The position numbers and the translations under genes are program-made. The notes beneath the pieces were generated by a model. The model made no database searches. It was given only the letters and a program-made list of their open reading frames with translations, and had not been told where the DNA came from. Positions 33,103 to 41,609 of a stretch of DNA of 64,000 bases are shown here, piece by piece. How positions within the stretch are numbered: position 1 is the first letter of the stretch; every line of letters starts with the position of its first letter. The DNA comes from Kumtagia sp964244725 (GTDB taxonomy: Bacteria > Pseudomonadota > Alphaproteobacteria > Rhizobiales > Rhizobiaceae): contig CAXTJQ010000002.1 in assembly GCA_964244725.1 (NCBI GenBank), forward strand, positions 372,001-436,000, in the 5' to 3' direction.

Positions 33103-34101
33103 TCAGCCGGCGCGGAACATCGCACAGTCGCACGAATGCTCCAGCATTGCCTGCAACTCGCCGTCGAGCCGATGCAGCGTCACCGACGCTCCGGCCATCT
33201 CGAGCGACGTGCAATAGTTGCCGACCCATGTCGCGTGGATGAAAATGCCGAGTTCGTCGAGCCGCTGTTTGACCCGTCTGTTCATGATGTAGAGTTCCAT
33301 CAAGGGCGTCGAGCCGAGCGAGTTGACCAGCACCGCGACCCGGTCGCCCCGCGACGGCGCCATCTCGACGAGCATCCGGTCGAGCATCTCGTCGACGACG
33401 GCGTCGGCCGGCTTCAGGGCGACGCGCGCGACCCCCGGTTCTCCGTGAATGCCCATGCCGATTTCCATTTCGGCCGCACCGATCTCGAAGTTCGGCCGGC
33501 GCGTCTGGGGCAGGGAGCAGGGCGACAGGGCCACGCCCATCGTGAAGGTCTGGCCGTTGGCCTTGCGCGCGATGCGCTCGCATTCGTCGAGCGGCTTCAT
33601 CATGTCGGCCGCCGCGCCGCCGGCCTTGAAGGTGAAGAAATTGCCCGCCACCCCGCGTCGCTTCTCCTTGGTCGAGGTCGCCACGTCGTCGGTCGTCAGG
33701 ACGGTGCGGCACTCGATGTCGTCCATCGCGGCCATTTCCACCGCCATGTCGAAATTCATCACGTCGCCCGCATAGTTGCCATACTGCACCAGGACGCCCG
33801 CGCCGCCGTCGACCGCCTTGATGCATTCGAGGATCGGATCGGGCGGCGGCGAGGCGAAGACGTTGCCCACCGCGCATCCGTCCGCCAGACCGCGCCCGAC
33901 AAAGCCGAGGAAGGTGGGTTCGTGTCCCGACCCGCCGCCGACGACCAGCCCGACCTTGCCCTGGCGCGGCCCGTCCTTCGCAACGATGGACCGCGGACTG
34001 CCCGGCACGGCTTTCAGGTGCCTGGAATGCGCCGCGAGGATGCCCTCCAGCATCTCGTCGACGGCGCGGTTGCCGTCGTTGATCAGCTTCTTTGTTTGCA
34101 A
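33103..34101 (-). CDS. dhaK: Dihydroxyacetone kinase subunit DhaK
   Basis: Substrate-binding subunit, 332 residues. It has VVGGGSGHEPTFLGFVG, QYGNYAGDVMNF and the catalytic region GMGIHGEPG, where His219 is expected to bind the substrate covalently. The start is a TTG at 34101, preceded by GGAGG at ideal spacing; no ATG matches the conserved N-terminus QTKKLINDG. It is first of the dhaK-dhaL pair and lies 196 bases from the divergent DAHP synthase gene. Confidence 0.93.
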   Translation of the reverse strand: MQTKKLINDGNRAVDEMLEGILAAHSRHLKAVPGSPRSIVAKDGPRQGKVGLVVGGGSGHEPTFLGFVGRGLADGCAVGNVFASPPPDPILECIKAVDGGAGVLVQYGNYAGDVMNFDMAVEMAAMDDIECRTVLTTDDVATSTKEKRRGVAGNFFTFKAGGAAADMMKPLDECERIARKANGQTFTMGVALSPCSLPQTRRPNFEIGAAEMEIGMGIHGEPGVARVALKPADAVVDEMLDRMLVEMAPSRGDRVAVLVNSLGSTPLMELYIMNRRVKQRLDELGIFIHATWVGNYCTSLEMAGASVTLHRLDGELQAMLEHSCDCAMFRAG

Positions 34102-34297
34102 GGCCGTCCTCCCGAACGCGAGCTGCCCGGATTTTACGCGGATGGGCCGCGATTGCCACCCCGCGGAGGACCAAATCGCGAACCGGCAGCCGCTGTGGGG
34201 TGGATCAGGTGCGATGGTTCCTGTATAGAGCCGCGTTCCTTGCAAGCGCGTTGCGCGGGGGCCGGATGGCGCCCGTCACGATGGTCGGATCGAGACA

Positions 34298-35671
34298 ATG
34301 ACGAAATGGACCCCGAATTCCTGGAGAGCCAAGCCGATCCAGCAGGCGCCGTTCTATCCGGACGCGGCGGCGCTCGCCGAAACGGAGGCGCGGCTCGCAA
34401 CGTTCCCGCCGCTGGTTTTTGCAGGCGAGGCGCGCAAACTGCAAAAGCAGCTCGCGGCCGTCGCTGCCGGTGACGCGTTTCTCCTTCAGGGCGGCGACTG
34501 CGCCGAAAGCTTCGCCGAGCATGGCGCGGACAATATTCGTGATTTCTTCCGTGTGTTCCTGCAGATGTCCGTGGTGCTGACCTTCGCCGGCGCTCAGCCG
34601 GTCGTAAAGGTCGGGCGCGTCGCCGGTCAGTTCGCCAAGCCGCGCTCGTCGGACAATGAGAGCAAGGGCGGCCTGACGCTGCCCGCGTATCGTGGCGACA
34701 TCATCAACGGGATCGAGTTCGACGAGAAGTCGCGCGTTCCCGATCCGGCGCGCCAGGAGATGGCCTACCGCCAGTCGGCGGCGACGCTCAACCTGCTGCG
34801 CGCCTTCGCGCAAGGCGGCTACGCGAGTCTCGAGAACGTGCATCGCTGGATGCTCGGCTTCGTCTCCGACAGTCCGCAGGGCGAAAAGTACGAGTCGCTC
34901 GCCAACCGCATCACCGAGACGATGGATTTCATGGCGGCGGTCGGCATAACGTCGGAGACGAACCACGCGTTGCGCGAGACCGATTTCTACACCAGCCACG
35001 AGGCGCTGCTTCTCGGCTACGAGCAGGCCCTGACGCGGGTCGACTCGACTTCTGGCGACTGGTACGCCACGTCCGGCCATATGATCTGGGTCGGCGACCG
35101 CACGCGGCAGCCCGACCACGCCCACGTCGAATATTGCCGCGGCATCAAAAATCCTCTTGGCCTGAAATGCGGGCCGTCGCTCACGGGCGATGGCCTGCTG
35201 CAGCTGATCGACATGCTCAACCCGGAGAACGAAGCGGGCCGCCTCACGCTGATCGCGCGATTTGGCGCCGACAAGGTGGGCGACCACCTGCCGAGGCTCG
35301 TCCGCTCGGTCGAGAAGGAGGGCCGCAAGGTCGCCTGGTCCTGCGACCCCATGCACGGCAACACGATCACGGCGGCGGGCTATAAAACCAGGCCGTTCGA
35401 CCGGATTTTACGAGAAGTGCAGAGTTTCTTCGAGGTGCATCGCGCCGAGGGCACGCATCCCGGCGGCATTCACATCGAAATGACGGGCAACAACGTCACC
35501 GAATGCACCGGCGGAGCGCGCGCCATCCGCGACGAGGATCTGCAGGACCGCTACCACACGCATTGCGACCCGCGTCTTAATGCGGATCAGGCGATCGAAC
35601 TGGCGTTCCTAGTGTCGGATCTGCTCAAGAAGAAGGCGGCCGCGCCGGCCCGCAAGGCTGCGGTCGCCTGA
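34298..35671 (+). CDS. Class II DAHP synthase
   Basis: Condenses phosphoenolpyruvate with erythrose 4-phosphate, the first step of the shikimate pathway. The 457-residue length and motifs identify the type II (plant/AroH-II) class: FLLQGGDCAESFAEH, VVKVGRVAGQFAKPRS, THVEYCRG-like HAHVEYCRGIKNPLG, and the metal-binding WSCDPMHGNT. HIEMTGNNVTECTGG is near the end. The ATG is at 34298. A hairpin follows the stop, in the convergent gap with the GGDEF gene. Confidence 0.95.
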   Translation: MTKWTPNSWRAKPIQQAPFYPDAAALAETEARLATFPPLVFAGEARKLQKQLAAVAAGDAFLLQGGDCAESFAEHGADNIRDFFRVFLQMSVVLTFAGAQPVVKVGRVAGQFAKPRSSDNESKGGLTLPAYRGDIINGIEFDEKSRVPDPARQEMAYRQSAATLNLLRAFAQGGYASLENVHRWMLGFVSDSPQGEKYESLANRITETMDFMAAVGITSETNHALRETDFYTSHEALLLGYEQALTRVDSTSGDWYATSGHMIWVGDRTRQPDHAHVEYCRGIKNPLGLKCGPSLTGDGLLQLIDMLNPENEAGRLTLIARFGADKVGDHLPRLVRSVEKEGRKVAWSCDPMHGNTITAAGYKTRPFDRILREVQSFFEVHRAEGTHPGGIHIEMTGNNVTECTGGARAIRDEDLQDRYHTHCDPRLNADQAIELAFLVSDLLKKKAAAPARKAAVA

Positions 35672-35678
35672 GAACGAC

Positions 35679-35700
35679 CGGCGGCGAAACATTGCCGCCG
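35679..35700. terminator. Stem-loop between the convergent DAHP synthase and GGDEF genes
   Basis: A seven-base arm CGGCGGC (35679-35685), an eight-base loop and GCCGCCG (35694-35700). It is close to the stops of both convergent genes. There is no strong T run, so termination is likely but unproven. Confidence 0.45.
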
Positions 35701-35703
35701 CCG

Positions 35704-36777
35704 TCAGTCTTTCTTGTAGAGCATCCAACTCTTCATCGGCCGGTCTTGCACGTCCGAGAATTTGGTGACGCGGTCGCGTCCCGTGATCTTGGAGCGGTAG
35801 AGCGCGCGATCGGCCTTCGAGTACAGTTCCTCAGGGCTGTCCGCCTCGGACGCCATGCAGATGCCGAGCGAGATGGTCACGGGACCGTAGTTGGACCCGG
35901 TTGGCGACAGGATCGGCGTCTGGCCGATCAGCGCGCGGAGCCGGTCCGCCAGTTCGAATGTCGCCTGTTCGCTGGCGCCTTCGATGATCAGGGCGAATTC
36001 CTCGCCGCCGGTGCGAGCGACGAACATGTCGCCGATGATATTCTTGCGCAGAATTTCGGCGACGATCTGGATGATCTTGTCGCCCACCGGATGCCCGTAA
36101 CGATCGTTGATTTCCTTGAAGCGATCGATGTCGGCCAGGATCAAGGCGCTGAACATGATGCCCTTGTTGTTGTTGTAGATCGCCGCGATCTGCTTGTCGA
36201 AGGCACGCCGGTTCCAGATGTGCGTCAGTGGATCGGTATCGGCCAGAATCTTGTATTCCTCGAGCGCCGTCTTCACGCTTTCGAGTTCGGCGGATTTGTC
36301 ACGCAGCGTGGAGGCGACCTGCTTGCCATGCTCGATCGTAGAGCTTGTCGCATTCGACATGACGCCGACGATCTTCTGAAGTAGCTCCGTGCTGACGGTG
36401 TGGCGAAGGCGAAGCCCCTCGGAGGTCTGGTTCAAAATCTCGCCGTATTTCTCGACATGCGTCCGCTCGTTGCGCAGGATGCGCGCCAGGTCGTCGAACT
36501 CCCTGGCCAGGGTTTCGCGGGCGGTTTCGACAATGGCGTGCTCGTGATTCTGCGCGAAATATTTGCGACCGATCTTGTCGAGTTCTTCCTGCGTCGGACG
36601 ATTGCTGAGCGACACCACTTCCAGGCTGAGGTTGTGATTTGATCCCGTCAGAGCCTCGTAGAAGATCTCATAGTTGCGCGGCAACCCCATCACGCCCATC
36701 TGCCGCATCGTCATAACGACGCTCGTTGCCATGTCGGTCGTCGCTTTTTCCACGACTGGAACTGCCGCCGGCTGCAT
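35704..36777 (-). CDS. Cytosolic diguanylate cyclase (GGDEF)
   Basis: Makes cyclic di-GMP from two GTP. The 357-residue protein has a helical N-terminal region with no membrane helix, a coiled-coil part around 140-175, and a GGDEF domain from about 180. The active loop reads RTGGEEF (residues 255-261) and substrate residues are in ADIDRFKEINDRYGH. The RxxD inhibitory site that usually precedes the active loop is not present (IIGD), so product inhibition by that route is unlikely. The start at 36777 is by ATG; no specific sensor domain was recognised. Confidence 0.9.
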   Translation of the reverse strand: MQPAAVPVVEKATTDMATSVVMTMRQMGVMGLPRNYEIFYEALTGSNHNLSLEVVSLSNRPTQEELDKIGRKYFAQNHEHAIVETARETLAREFDDLARILRNERTHVEKYGEILNQTSEGLRLRHTVSTELLQKIVGVMSNATSSTIEHGKQVASTLRDKSAELESVKTALEEYKILADTDPLTHIWNRRAFDKQIAAIYNNNKGIMFSALILADIDRFKEINDRYGHPVGDKIIQIVAEILRKNIIGDMFVARTGGEEFALIIEGASEQATFELADRLRALIGQTPILSPTGSNYGPVTISLGICMASEADSPEELYSKADRALYRSKITGRDRVTKFSDVQDRPMKSWMLYKKD

Positions 36778-37055
36778 CGATCACCCCAAACAACCCCGAG
36801 CTGTCATGTCCGGCTCGGTCTGTCGAACCGGCGAGGGCCGGTCGAGGGGCTAGTGTCATGCTGTTCCGAGACACGCGACCCCCGCCCGCGTCTTCGTCCC
36901 CAACGTTTTATAGAACTCTTGCTAAGGCTTTGTTAATTTGGGCGACGTTGGCAAAAGCCACGCGGATCAGTCGCGCTCGAAAAGGTCGCACTCTGGATCG
37001 CGGATTGTGGAATTCGGAGTATTTTTTTCCAGCTTCCAAGCCTTCGGGGAAAGAG

Positions 37056-37487
37056 ATGAGCGAGATCGCTGATGTTCACCAAGGATCATGCAACTGCCGG
37101 GCCGTCCGGTTTTCGACCCTTGGCCCCTTGCGGGGTGTGATCTACTGCCACTGCGGCCAATGCCGAAAGCAATCCGGCCACTATCTCGCCGCAACGAGCG
37201 TTCCAGTGGACCGACTGACGATCGATGGCGAGGACGAGATTACGTGGTATGCCGCGTCATCTCGGGCGCAGCGCGGCTTCTGCCGAAGATGCGGATCCAG
37301 TCTGTTCTGGAAACGGTCAGGCGGAACGCATGTGTCGATCCTGGCGGGCGCCTTCGAGACGCCCAGCGGGCTGACCGAATTGCGCCATATCTTCGTCGCA
37401 GAAAAAGGCGACTACTACGACCTTGCCGACGACCTTCCGGCTTTGGAGCAGGACCATACGGGATTGTCGGCGCAAGGAACCGGTTGA
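37056..37487 (+). CDS. GFA-family zinc protein (glutathione-dependent formaldehyde-activating enzyme-like)
   Basis: A 143-residue protein of the GFA/Mss4 fold. Zinc-binding cysteines are at 12 and 14 (GSCNCRAVRF), 31, 33 and 36 (YCHCGQCRKQSG), and 76 and 79 (FCRRCGSSLFW). The family name comes from one enzyme that binds S-hydroxymethylglutathione; most members have no shown function. The frame is open from 36726, but the ATG at 37056 follows GGGGAAAG and begins the conserved part. Confidence 0.85.
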   Translation: MSEIADVHQGSCNCRAVRFSTLGPLRGVIYCHCGQCRKQSGHYLAATSVPVDRLTIDGEDEITWYAASSRAQRGFCRRCGSSLFWKRSGGTHVSILAGAFETPSGLTELRHIFVAEKGDYYDLADDLPALEQDHTGLSAQGTG

Positions 37488-37565
37488 CGGCGAGGATATG
37501 CCGGGCGCTGTTGCGTCCATTCCGGTTTTCGCTAAAGGGTCGACCATCCTTGATCGCGGTCGTCC

Positions 37566-37925
37566 ATGCAACGTCTTCTCAGCGCTTTCCAAAATTCGAT
37601 TCGGGCCCTTCGCCGGCTCGTCAGGTCCGAGAAGGCGTTTCAGCAGGAGGCCGCGCTTTTCGTGCTCGCGCTTCCGGCCGCCTGGTTCCTCGCCGGGTCA
37701 TGGTGGTCGTTCGGCTTGCTGATCGGCGTCGTCGTGCTGATCATGATCGTGGAGATCTTGAACACCGGCATCGAAGCCGCTTGCGACGCACTGTCGCGCG
37801 AGTTCAACCTGGAAATCCAGTTCGCCAAGGATTGCGGCTCGCTGGCCGTGCTGATGACGATCTTCGTGGGCGTCGGCGTGTGGGGACTGACGCTCGCGCA
37901 ACGCGTCTTCGGCTTCGGAGGTTAG
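37566..37925 (+). CDS. dgkA: Diacylglycerol kinase DgkA
   Basis: Small inner-membrane kinase that recycles diacylglycerol to phosphatidate. The 119-residue protein has three membrane segments and the catalytic stretch VEILNTGIEAACDALS with its Glu, Asn and Asp residues; the first segment carries FQQEAALFVLALPAAWFLA. Length matches the prokaryotic family. It starts 78 bases after the GFA gene. No lipid-pathway partner is adjacent. Confidence 0.93.
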   Translation: MQRLLSAFQNSIRALRRLVRSEKAFQQEAALFVLALPAAWFLAGSWWSFGLLIGVVVLIMIVEILNTGIEAACDALSREFNLEIQFAKDCGSLAVLMTIFVGVGVWGLTLAQRVFGFGG

Positions 37926-38094
37926 CTCCGCGATTGCGGCAAGGTGATTTGTTCATCTGGTTGACAGGCCAGTTCCGGCCTGAAGCGTTGGGCCGTCCGC
38001 CTGAAATTGGGTCACTTTTCAGGGCGGGCCGCGACGCGGTTTGGTCCAATGTTCCGTCATTGCGGGACAATGTGGCGCACGCTACATCGGCTTC

Positions 38095-39774
38095 ATGACC
38101 AGCCCCGCACCCGATACCTTGCGAATTGCCGTCGCACAGCTCAATCCGACAGTCGGCGACATTGCCGGAAATCTTGCGATGGCGCGCGGCGCGCGGGCGG
38201 ACGCGGCGCGGCAAGGCGCCGACCTCGTCCTTTATACCGAGCTGTTTCTGGCCGGCTACCCGCCAGAGGACCTCGTAATACGCCCCGCTTTCCTCTCCGC
38301 CTGCGAGCGTGCGGCCCTGGATTTCGCCGGCGACACAGCCGATGGCGGACCGGGTGTCGTCATCGGTTTGCCGCTCAAGCGCAAGAGTGGCGTACACAAC
38401 GCGGTCATCGTCGCCGATGGCGGCAGCGTCGTCGCCGAGCGCTACAAGCTCGATTTGCCGAACTATGGCGAGTTCGACGAGAAGCGCGTTTTCCAGCCCG
38501 GTCCGGACATGCCGGGTCCGGTCAATTTTCGCGGCGTTCGTATCGGCATTCCCATCTGCGAGGACATATGGGGCGAACTCGGAGTCTGCGAAACGCTGGC
38601 CGAGAGCGGCGCGGAATTGCTGCTGGTTCCCAACGGCTCGCCCTATTACCGCGGCAAGGTCGACATCCGACATCAGGTCGCAATCCGGCAAGTGATCGAA
38701 AGCGGCCTGCCGCTGCTCTACGCCGCGCAACTCGGCGGCCAGGACGAACTGGTCTTCGACGGCGCGTCATTCGGCATCAACGCGGATTCCTCGCTGGCCT
38801 TCCAGATGGGTCAATTCGAAGAGGCGGTCGCCGTAACGACATGGTCGCGGGAGGAAAGAGGCTGGCGCTGCGCCGGCGGGCCGATGTCGAAGATACCCGA
38901 AAAGGAGGAGGCGGATTACCGCGCCTGCATGCTTGGCCTGCGCGACTACGTCAACAAGAACGGTTTCAAGGACGTGGTGCTCGGCATGTCAGGCGGGATC
39001 GATTCGGCGATCTGCGCCGCGCTTTCGGTCGACGCGCTCGGCGAGGAGCGGCTGCGCGCCGTCATGATGCCCTACCGCTACACCTCGGCGGACTCCCTGA
39101 AGGATGCCGAGGACTGCGCACGGGCGCTTGGTTGCCGATACGACATCGTCCCGATCATCGATCCTGTCGAAGGGTTTTCCCGCGCCCTTGGGCCATTGTT
39201 TCAGGGGACTGAGCAAGGCGTCACCGAGGAAAACCTGCAAAGCCGCGCGCGCGGCGCCATCCTGATGGCCATCTCGAACAAATTCGGCTCGATGGTCGTC
39301 ACCACCGGCAACAAATCGGAGATGTCGGTCGGCTACGCCACGCTTTACGGCGATATGAACGGCGGGTTCAATCCGATCAAGGACCTCTACAAGATGCAGG
39401 TCTACGCGCTGGCGCGATGGCGCAACGCCCATGTGCCGCCGGGCGCGCTAGGCCCTTCGGGCGAAGTCATCCCCGCCAACATCATCGACAAGGCGCCTTC
39501 GGCCGAACTGCGCGAAAACCAGACCGACCAGGATTCGCTGCCGCCCTATCCGGCGCTTGACGACATGCTCGAATGCCTGGTGGAAAACGAGATGGGGGTC
39601 GACGAGATCGTCGCGCGGGGCTACGACCGCGCTACCGTGCAGCGGATCGAGCACCTGCTCTATATCGCCGAATACAAGCGTCGCCAGGCCGCGCCCGGCG
39701 TCAAGATCACCAGGAAGAATTTCGGCCGCGACCGGCGCTATCCGATCACCAACCGGTTTCGGGATCGGGGCTAG
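38095..39774 (+). CDS. nadE: Glutamine-dependent NAD+ synthetase
   Basis: Converts deamido-NAD to NAD using ammonia made from glutamine. The 559-residue protein has an N-terminal nitrilase-type glutaminase domain with Glu49 (LYTELFLAGYPPEDL), a Lys in the YKLDLPNYGEFDEKR region and the nucleophile Cys in GIPICEDIWG near residue 155. The C-terminal synthetase domain has the PP-loop SGGIDS around residue 300 and TTGNKSEMSVGYATLYGDM. The ATG at 38095 is chosen over an upstream ATG at 38041, which lies before the conserved N-terminus. Confidence 0.95.
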   Translation: MTSPAPDTLRIAVAQLNPTVGDIAGNLAMARGARADAARQGADLVLYTELFLAGYPPEDLVIRPAFLSACERAALDFAGDTADGGPGVVIGLPLKRKSGVHNAVIVADGGSVVAERYKLDLPNYGEFDEKRVFQPGPDMPGPVNFRGVRIGIPICEDIWGELGVCETLAESGAELLLVPNGSPYYRGKVDIRHQVAIRQVIESGLPLLYAAQLGGQDELVFDGASFGINADSSLAFQMGQFEEAVAVTTWSREERGWRCAGGPMSKIPEKEEADYRACMLGLRDYVNKNGFKDVVLGMSGGIDSAICAALSVDALGEERLRAVMMPYRYTSADSLKDAEDCARALGCRYDIVPIIDPVEGFSRALGPLFQGTEQGVTEENLQSRARGAILMAISNKFGSMVVTTGNKSEMSVGYATLYGDMNGGFNPIKDLYKMQVYALARWRNAHVPPGALGPSGEVIPANIIDKAPSAELRENQTDQDSLPPYPALDDMLECLVENEMGVDEIVARGYDRATVQRIEHLLYIAEYKRRQAAPGVKITRKNFGRDRRYPITNRFRDRG

Positions 39775-39777
39775 AGA

Positions 39778-40180
39778 TTGGAGGTGTCGGAAATCGCGAT
39801 CAGTTTCGACCTGTCGCGCATCGATTTTCGGCGGACGTCCGATTTGCTGATGGCCAGTTATTGGGGTGGCCACCGCACCGACGTCATCAATCGGCGCGCG
39901 TTCGAGCATTCGCTCTGCGTGGCGGCTTTTGTTGAAGAAGAGCAGATCGGTTTCGCCCGCGCTGTCACCGATTTCTCCGTCATGGCCTACCTTTCCGATG
40001 TCATGGTCTGGCCTGACCATCGTGGCCGAGGCGTCGGTCAGTTGCTTGTAAAGGCTCTGCTCGATCATCCCGACTTGTCGACAGTCGTGCATTTTCTCTC
40101 TGACGACCGTCGATGCACATGGGCTGTATGAGCGGTTCGGTTTCAGGACGGAGGGCTCATACATGCGGCTGGATCGTTAG
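39778..40180 (+). pseudogene. GNAT acetyltransferase interrupted by a frameshift
   Basis: The first frame (39778-40131) encodes a normal GNAT start: FRRTSDLLMASYWGG, CVAAFVEEEQIGFARAVTD, and the acetyl-CoA loop VWPDHRGRGVGQLLV. It then runs into DDRRCTWAV and stops. From about 40102 another frame encodes the family's expected ending, LTTVDAHGLYERFGF, followed by RTEGSYMRLDR and a TAG at 40178-40180. One extra base in the CTCTCT run near 40096 explains both. It is either a recent frameshift or an assembly error. The start is uncertain (TTG 39778 or GTG 39784). It lies just after nadE. Confidence 0.8.
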
Positions 40181-40232
40181 CGCGCGGAACCGCGCCTTGT
40201 GAATTGCGGACTGTTCCTTTAACCCCCGCCCC

Positions 40233-41609
40233 ATGACCGTAACCGTCCGTTTCGCTCCGTCGCCGACGGGCAACATCCATATCGGCAATGCCCGCACGGC
40301 ACTCTTCAACTGGCTCTTCGCGCTCAATCACCGCGGCCGCTTCATCCAGCGTTTCGACGACACCGATGTCGCCCGGTCGACCCAGGCATTCGCCAACTCC
40401 ATCCTCTACGACCTGCATTGGCTCGGCATCTTTCCCGAAGCGACGGAATATCAGTCGCGGCGCACCGAATATTACGATGCGGCCGTGCAAAGGCTAATAG
40501 CCGCGGGTGTCGTCTATCCATGTTTCGAGACTGCCGAGGAACTCGACCTGCGGAGGAAAATCCGCCTGTCGCGCAAATTGCCGCCGGTGTATGGCCGCGA
40601 GGCGCTGGCGCTCACGGCCGACGAAACGGCCGCGCTGAAGGCCGATGGTCGCAAGCCCCACTGGCGCTTCCTGCTGCCGAACTTTGCCGGCGCCGACCCG
40701 ATGGAGACCTTCCGAACCGAGATCCGCTGGACCGACCTAGTTCGTGGCGAGGAGACCGTCGATCTGGCGTCGTTGTCGGATCCGGTGCTGGTGCGCGAGG
40801 ACGGGACCTATCTCTACACCCTGCCGTCCGTCGTCGACGACATCGAGATGGGCATCACGCATCTCATCCGGGGCGACGATCACGTCACCAACACGGCGGT
40901 GCAGATCGCGATCTTCAAGGCCCTCGGCGCCGACCTGCCGCGTTTCGGGCACCACAACCTGCTGACTACGTCGACCGGCGAAGGGCTCTCGAAGCGCAGC
41001 GGCGCGCTCTCCATCCGGAGCCTGCGCGAGCAGGGCATCGAACCGATGGCGATCGCGTCCTTGGCCGTGCTGACCGGCACGTCCGAAAACACCAGCGCGG
41101 TCGCCACCATGGCGGAACTCGCCCGGCGCTTCGACCCCGCTGCGGTGTCGAAATCGGCGTCGAAATTCGACCCCTCCGATCTGGTCGGCCTCAACCGAAC
41201 GCTTCTCCAGGCGATGCCGTTCGAGGAGGTCCGGGACAGGCTTGCGGTGATCGGCGTGACGGGTGAGCACGCCGAACCGTTCTGGCTGGCGGTGCGGGGC
41301 AATGTGGATACGGTCGCCGATGCGACCGCCTGGTGGCGCATCCTGCGCGACGGCCCCGCCGAACCGCCCGAATTGGCGGAAGACGATCTCGCCTTCGTCC
41401 GTTCGGCGTTCGATCTTCTGCCTGAGGAACCCTGGGATCGTTCGACCTGGAAGTTGTGGACCGACGCCGTGAAAGCGTCCAGCGGCCGCAAAGGCAGGCC
41501 GCTTTTCATGCCGTTGCGCCTGGCGCTCACGGGACGGTCCTCTGGGCCGGAACTGGCGGAGCTGCTGCCGCTGTTGGGTCGGGAAGGAATTTGGGCCCGA
41601 CGACCCTGA
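40233..41609 (+). CDS. gltX: Glutamyl-tRNA synthetase
   Basis: Charges tRNA-Glu, and in bacteria without GlnRS often also tRNA-Gln. The 458-residue class I enzyme has FAPSPTGNIHIGNARTALFN as its HIGH-type motif (HIGN), HLIRGDDHVTNTA, and LSKRSGALSI as its KMSKS-type loop. The anticodon-binding half is complete and ends LLPLLGREGIWARRP. Many alphaproteobacteria carry two gltX genes, so this may be the second copy. Its last 83 bases overlap the end of the convergent DUF2865 gene. Confidence 0.93.
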   Translation: MTVTVRFAPSPTGNIHIGNARTALFNWLFALNHRGRFIQRFDDTDVARSTQAFANSILYDLHWLGIFPEATEYQSRRTEYYDAAVQRLIAAGVVYPCFETAEELDLRRKIRLSRKLPPVYGREALALTADETAALKADGRKPHWRFLLPNFAGADPMETFRTEIRWTDLVRGEETVDLASLSDPVLVREDGTYLYTLPSVVDDIEMGITHLIRGDDHVTNTAVQIAIFKALGADLPRFGHHNLLTTSTGEGLSKRSGALSIRSLREQGIEPMAIASLAVLTGTSENTSAVATMAELARRFDPAAVSKSASKFDPSDLVGLNRTLLQAMPFEEVRDRLAVIGVTGEHAEPFWLAVRGNVDTVADATAWWRILRDGPAEPPELAEDDLAFVRSAFDLLPEEPWDRSTWKLWTDAVKASSGRKGRPLFMPLRLALTGRSSGPELAELLPLLGREGIWARRP

